From Rhizobiales bacterium Ga0077524 (GTDB lineage: Bacteria > Pseudomonadota > Alphaproteobacteria > Rhizobiales > Hyphomicrobiaceae): a stretch of 37,397 bases of DNA. Below the pieces are notes generated by a model, which saw only the letters and a program-made list of their open reading frames with translations, did no database searches and was not told the DNA's origin. The stretch spans positions 1-37,397 of the forward strand of contig LNDR01000396.1 in assembly GCA_001464755.1 (NCBI GenBank), written 5' to 3'. Positions 33,562 through 37,397 of the stretch are shown one piece after another; position 1 is the first letter of the stretch; every line of letters begins with the position of its first letter. The translations under genes were made by a program, and so were the position numbers.

Positions 33562-35231
33562 GCGCCACTATCGACGCGATCACGCTCGAGATCGTCTGGA
33601 ACGGTCTTTTGTCGGTCACGGACGAGTGCTTCATCACGCTGATGCGCTCGGCCTACTCGACGAACATCAAGGAGCGGCACGACCACTCGATCGCGGTCGC
33701 GGATGCGAAAGGCCGCCTGATCGTCCAGTCGCAAGGCTCGCTGCCGGTCCACATCTCGTCGATGACGGGGCTGATCGAAACGCTGCTCGCGAAACATGGC
33801 AACGACATCGCCGAGGGCGACCTCTTTCTCGCCAATGATCCGCACGTCGCGGGCGGCACGCATTTGCCCGATCTGAACTTCGCGATGCCGGTCTTCGTCG
33901 AGGGGCGCATGGTGGCTCTGGTCGCCAACATCGCGCATCACGCGGACGTGGGCGGGGCGGCGGCGGGCTCCATGTCGGGCGGGCTCAACGAGATCTGGAA
34001 GGAGGGCCTTCGCATTCCGGTCGTGCGGCTGATGCACCGGGGCGTGCTCGATCAGGACTTGATGGACATCATCCTGCTCAATATGCGCTTGCCCGACGAG
34101 CGACGCGGCGACATCAACGCCCAGATCGCGGCGTGCCGGCTCGGCGTCGAGCGCGTCAAGGCGCTGAGCGATCGTCACGGCCTCGGGCTGGTCGAGACGG
34201 CATTCGACGAGATCGTGGCGCGCTCGAAGGCGCGAATGAAGGCCGAGATCGCGAAGATCCCGGATGGCCGTTATGCCTTCGAGGACGTGCTCGACGATGA
34301 TGGCCTCGAGGCGAAGGACGTGCGCTTCAAGCTGGTCGTCGAGAAGTCGGGCGACCGGATCGTGTTCGACTGGACGGGCTCCGACCAGCAAGTGCCGGGC
34401 AACGTCAACCTGACGTTCAACGCGACGCAATCATGCGTGTTCTTCGGGCTCAAGGCGGTGCTCGATCCGGATCTGCCGAACAACCAGGGCGTGCTCGATG
34501 CCGTCGAGATCATCGCGCCGCTCGGCACGGTCGCCAATTGCGTGTCGCCCGCCGCGGTGGCGCTGAGGGCCAACACCTGTCAGCGCGGCATCGATGTGGT
34601 GCTGGGAGCGCTTGCGCAGGCGCTGCCGGAGAAAGTGATCGCGGCGGCCAACGGGGCCAATACCTCGGCGGTGTTCGCAGGCAACGATCCGGCATCCGGA
34701 AAACCCTACGTCTATCTCGAGACGCTCGGCGGCGGCATGGGTGCGCGCTTCACCAAGGACGGAAAGGACGGCGTGCAGGCCGGCATCACGAACACGTCGA
34801 ACCTGCCGGTCGAGGCGATCGAGATGGAGTATCCGCTCCGGGTTCTGGCCTATGGTTTCGTCGAGGACTCGGGCGGGGCTGGCCGCACGCGTGGCGGTCT
34901 CGGCATCCGGCGCGTCGTGACGCCGGTCGGGCACAATTGCGAGTTCTCGGGCGTCGGCGAGCGCTTCGTGCATCAACCGTGGGGTCTCTTCGGCGGCGAG
35001 CCGGGCGGGACGGGGCAGTTCCTCCTCACCGATGCTGACGGCGCCACGCGGCGGCTGCCCAACAAGGTGCGCATGCCCCTTCGCGAGGGCGAACGCGTCA
35101 CCGTCGAGACGCCCGGCGCAGGCGGCTATGGACCGCCTGCCGAGCGCCCGGCCGAGGCGGTCGCCGAGGACGCGCGGACAGGCAAGTTCTCGGCCGAGGT
35201 CCTGGCGCGGGCCTACGGGAAATCCAGCTGA
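33558..35231 (+). CDS. hyuB: Hydantoinase/oxoprolinase B subunit
   Basis: A 557-residue HyuB-type partner of HyuA. Typical segments are SAYSTNIKERHDHSIAV near residue 30, the likely metal-binding LANDPHVAGGTHLPDL, IAHHADVGGAAAGSMSG, the later RGGLGIRRV, and the C-terminal ETPGAGGYGPP that ends nearly all family members. Length is normal. ATG 33558 overlaps the hyuA stop (ATGA), so translation is coupled and the subunits are made in equal amounts. No signal peptide is seen. Confidence 0.93.
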   Translation: MSATIDAITLEIVWNGLLSVTDECFITLMRSAYSTNIKERHDHSIAVADAKGRLIVQSQGSLPVHISSMTGLIETLLAKHGNDIAEGDLFLANDPHVAGGTHLPDLNFAMPVFVEGRMVALVANIAHHADVGGAAAGSMSGGLNEIWKEGLRIPVVRLMHRGVLDQDLMDIILLNMRLPDERRGDINAQIAACRLGVERVKALSDRHGLGLVETAFDEIVARSKARMKAEIAKIPDGRYAFEDVLDDDGLEAKDVRFKLVVEKSGDRIVFDWTGSDQQVPGNVNLTFNATQSCVFFGLKAVLDPDLPNNQGVLDAVEIIAPLGTVANCVSPAAVALRANTCQRGIDVVLGALAQALPEKVIAAANGANTSAVFAGNDPASGKPYVYLETLGGGMGARFTKDGKDGVQAGITNTSNLPVEAIEMEYPLRVLAYGFVEDSGGAGRTRGGLGIRRVVTPVGHNCEFSGVGERFVHQPWGLFGGEPGGTGQFLLTDADGATRRLPNKVRMPLREGERVTVETPGAGGYGPPAERPAEAVAEDARTGKFSAEVLARAYGKSS

Positions 35232-35264
35232 GCCATCCCCGAGTTCGAGCACGCGTCTGCGGCT

Positions 35265-36221
35265 TCACTCCACCACGCGGAAGCTCTCGGCGATTTTGCG
35301 CATCTCGGGCAGCAGCACGTCCCGCTCTGCGATCGGCATCTGCCCGACGAGGCGATAGTAGCCACCGCTGCCCGGCAGGATCAGCAACTGATAAAGGGCG
35401 ATCTCGCCGGTCTCGTCCTTGTCCTTGGCGTTGGCAATAATCTCGATCGCCTCCAGCCGAGCGATCTCGACACGGCGGCGCGAGACGATCTTCACGTCGG
35501 TCAAGCCCGGCAGTCCGCCGAGCAGCGTCTCGGCCTGCCGCTCGGGATCCGCGAGTTCGCGGCGATCGAGCGAAGGAGCGACGATCAGCACGGCCCGCTT
35601 CTCGCTCTTCTGCGCGGCCTCGAGCTTGCCGTCGAGCGTATAGGCGTGCGTCGTCCCGAGGATGGTTCCCGCCGGCAGGAACGGCCCGAGATAACCGAGC
35701 CGGAACACCTCCCGGGCCGGCGCCGCGACCGGCGCAATAACCGCGCTCGCCAGCATACGCTCGACGTCGGTGGCCTTGATCGCGCCGCTGTCGAGCGCCG
35801 ACCGCTGCACGTTCGCGGTGACCAGCGCCGTGATGTCCTTGTCCCGGAAAGCCACCAGGAACTTGGCGACCGGTCCCTGCACGCTCGCCTGCTCGCCGCG
35901 CATGAAAAGATAAGGCTCCGGCCGCTCGAGCTTTCCGGCCTCGCCCTTCACAATGCCTTTCGTGGCCAACGCCTCGGGAGTCAAGCCGCTCGCCAGCTGC
36001 TCGTAGGCGATGGCTGGAAGCTCGACGACGACCAGCGAGGTCCCGGCTGCCTCGTTGACGAACCCGGTGAACTGGCGGGCCTGCGTGAAGCCGTCGGGCA
36101 CATCGATCGCGACACGGCTCGAGGGTGCCTGCTGCACGCGCGCCGCCGCATCGCCGTATGCCGTTGCCAGAACCAGTGCCAGCGCCAACATCACGCCTGC
36201 AATTGCCTGAATGGGCCGCAT
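35265..36221 (-). CDS. Exported protein of unknown function, 318 residues
   Basis: No family recognised. Residues 1-27 form a signal peptide (IAGVMLALALVLATAYGDAAA), so it is periplasmic or otherwise exported. The mature part alternates beta-rich and helical segments without low complexity: VAIDVPDGFTQARQFTGFVN, ELPAIAYEQLASG, then FLVAFRDKDITALVTANV. A later segment, YQLLILPGSGGYYRLVGQMP, looks like a repeat of that fold. No catalytic or metal motif or cysteine stands out. ATG 36221 has GTGGAGG upstream. It is divergent from the phosphatase-family gene and convergent with hyuB. Not obviously linked to either. Confidence 0.8.
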   Translation of the reverse strand: MRPIQAIAGVMLALALVLATAYGDAAARVQQAPSSRVAIDVPDGFTQARQFTGFVNEAAGTSLVVVELPAIAYEQLASGLTPEALATKGIVKGEAGKLERPEPYLFMRGEQASVQGPVAKFLVAFRDKDITALVTANVQRSALDSGAIKATDVERMLASAVIAPVAAPAREVFRLGYLGPFLPAGTILGTTHAYTLDGKLEAAQKSEKRAVLIVAPSLDRRELADPERQAETLLGGLPGLTDVKIVSRRRVEIARLEAIEIIANAKDKDETGEIALYQLLILPGSGGYYRLVGQMPIAERDVLLPEMRKIAESFRVVE

Positions 36222-36358
36222 TGCGCCTCCACCTCGTTCGAGCCAGCTTTGCACGGTTTCGACAAAAGGCGCCCCGATGCGGCTAATTTGCGGCATATCC
36301 CGGCGCGACCTCTGCGTGGCATGAGCTTGCTGTGAAGGAATCGGCGAGGCGCGGCACC

Positions 36359-37174
36359 ATGGCAACAGTCGACATGCTCGAGATCGCCGGCATCCTGCGC
36401 GAGGTTGCCGCAACTGAGATCCTGCCGCGCTGGCGCAATCTCGCAGTCGGCGACGTGCAGAAGAAGTCGAAAGCCGGCGACCTTGTCACGGTTGCCGATC
36501 ACGCCGCCGAGATCGCACTGGCGGCGCGTCTCGAGGCCGCACTGCCCGGCTCGCATGTCGTCGGCGAGGAAGCGGTCGCCGCCGATCCGGACGTGCTCCA
36601 GCTTTTCGCCAAGTCCGAGCCGGTCTGGGTGATCGACCCGATCGATGGCACGCGCAAGTTCGCCGAGGGCGAGCCGACGTTCGACGTGATGGTGGCGCTG
36701 GTCGTGGGCGGCCGTCCGGTCGCGGGTTGGATTTATGCTCCGGCCGAGAACACGCTCTATCTGGGCGAGGCTGGCGGCGGCGCCGAGCGGCATGTCGAAG
36801 GTGCGATCACGCCGATTCGCGCTCAGGCTGGATTGGCACTCGCCGATCTCGAGGGCATTCTGGGCTCGGGCGCGTTCACGAGCCGGGGCTTGAGCGATCC
36901 GAGTGCGGTGCGGGATCGCTTTCGCGGCTACGTGCGCCCGACGTGCGCGGGCCACAACTACGGCCGCATCCTGAGTGGCGAGAGCCATTTCATGATCAAC
37001 TTCTCGACGCATCCGTGGGACCATCTGCCGGGACACGCCATCGCCGGTGCCGCCGGCTTCCACGCCGCGCGCCACGACGGCGCACCGTTCGATCCGCTCG
37101 ATCGTCTCGGCGGCGTGCTGGTCGCCCCGACCCGTGAGCTATGGGACGAAATCCACAGCCTGTTGTTGACCTGA
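36359..37174 (+). CDS. Inositol monophosphatase family phosphatase (copy 1)
   Basis: A 271-residue Mg-dependent phosphatase of the IMPase/histidinol-phosphatase/CysQ type. The metal sites are Glu70-Glu71 in VVGEEAV, Asp93 and Asp96 in DPIDGT, and the late WDHLPG segment. ATG 36359 is used; an in-frame GTG at 36332 would add nine residues that look non-homologous. The substrate may be inositol phosphate, histidinol phosphate or PAP; the sequence does not decide. Near the N-terminus it matches the next gene closely (MPRWRNL/LPRWRNL), so the two are tandem paralogues. Confidence 0.9.
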   Translation: MATVDMLEIAGILREVAATEILPRWRNLAVGDVQKKSKAGDLVTVADHAAEIALAARLEAALPGSHVVGEEAVAADPDVLQLFAKSEPVWVIDPIDGTRKFAEGEPTFDVMVALVVGGRPVAGWIYAPAENTLYLGEAGGGAERHVEGAITPIRAQAGLALADLEGILGSGAFTSRGLSDPSAVRDRFRGYVRPTCAGHNYGRILSGESHFMINFSTHPWDHLPGHAIAGAAGFHAARHDGAPFDPLDRLGGVLVAPTRELWDEIHSLLLT

Positions 37175-37215
37175 CATCATCCGGGTCCAGGGACGGCGAA
37201 CCTTTGGAGACCTCC

Positions 37216-37397
37216 ATGTCCACGCTGCTCACCGACGTCTCCCGCATCATGGCCGAGGTCGCCGCCGTCGAGGTGATGCCCCGCTGGCGAAATCTCGGCA
37301 CGGGTGACATCTCCGAGAAAACCGGCCCCGACGATCTCGTCACCATCGCCGACCGCGCGGCAGAGCTGGCGCTGACGGAACGGCTTGCGGCCTATCT
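37216..37397 (+). CDS. Inositol monophosphatase family phosphatase (copy 2), cut by window end
   Basis: The first 60 codons only. MAEVAAVEVMPRWRNLG and DDLVTIADRAAELAL align with residues 14-55 of the upstream copy at over half identity, while the linker (ISEKTGP) differs. ATG 37216 has GGAG 7-8 bases upstream. The gap to copy 1 is 41 bases, so they should be co-transcribed. Catalytic residues lie beyond the window. Confidence 0.85.
   Translation, partial: MSTLLTDVSRIMAEVAAVEVMPRWRNLGTGDISEKTGPDDLVTIADRAAELALTERLAAY

Noticed and set aside
1-37397. CRISPR arrays, tRNA/rRNA genes, insertion sequences, attachment sites or replication origins
   Set aside because: No regularly spaced repeats, cloverleaf structures, transposase or integrase sequences, or DnaA-box clusters were seen on either strand.

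Overview
This is a GC-rich, densely coding window. Nearly every gene has the G/C-ending codons and short gaps of a high-GC proteobacterium. The gene content (heterotetrameric SoxBDAG sarcosine oxidase, HyuAB hydantoinase, PuuE/PucG ureide enzymes, many FAD and flavin oxidoreductases) best fits an alphaproteobacterium of the Hyphomicrobiales type. That placement is inferred from gene content, not from a marker gene. No rRNA, tRNA, CRISPR array, transposase or phage gene was found, and no recognisable transcription regulator is encoded.

Layout. (1) 1-2430, minus: a truncated amidase-signature enzyme and an alkaline-phosphatase-superfamily phosphodiesterase. (2) 2626-4920, plus: a PanB-like enzyme that has lost key PanB residues, followed by a DAO-type FAD oxidoreductase. 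(3) 4921-5621: two small possible genes and a hairpin. (4) 5622-7617, plus: an Asp/Glu/hydantoin-racemase-family protein and an LLM-class flavin monooxygenase. (5) 7614-9481, minus: an SCP2-like/alpha-beta hydrolase fusion and a cupin. (6) 9667-10293, plus: a secreted His-rich protein. (7) 10323-16691, minus: a cytosolic M48-type metallopeptidase followed by a very large DUF4011/superfamily-1 helicase with a degenerate C-terminal nuclease-like domain. The helicase is broken by a one-base frameshift, and two long fold-back hairpins separate the two genes. (8) 16887-19096, minus: puuE and pucG, translationally coupled. (9) 19241-23553, minus: an RND efflux pump and its membrane-fusion protein. 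(10) 23718-25313, minus: a DUF35/thiolase-like fusion; 25572-26090, plus: a Nudix hydrolase with a TTG start. (11) 26175-31393, minus: soxB-soxD-soxA-soxG. (12) 31522-35231, plus and divergent from sox: hyuA-hyuB. (13) 35265-36221, minus: an exported protein of unknown function. (14) 36359 to the end, plus: two tandem inositol-monophosphatase-family genes, the second cut by the window edge.

How the genes may work together. HyuAB and SoxBDAG, placed back to back, fit the route N-methylhydantoin to N-carbamoylsarcosine to sarcosine to glycine plus a C1 unit, although the carbamoylsarcosine amidase is not seen here. PuuE and PucG give allantoin to allantoate, and ureidoglycine plus glyoxylate to glycine. 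With the racemase-like and amidase genes, the window leans towards scavenging nitrogen from ureides, hydantoins and N-methylated amino acids. The segment that stands out from this metabolism is the metallopeptidase/giant-helicase pair with its twin hairpins. It looks like a conflict or defence module and is the best candidate here for an undescribed system.
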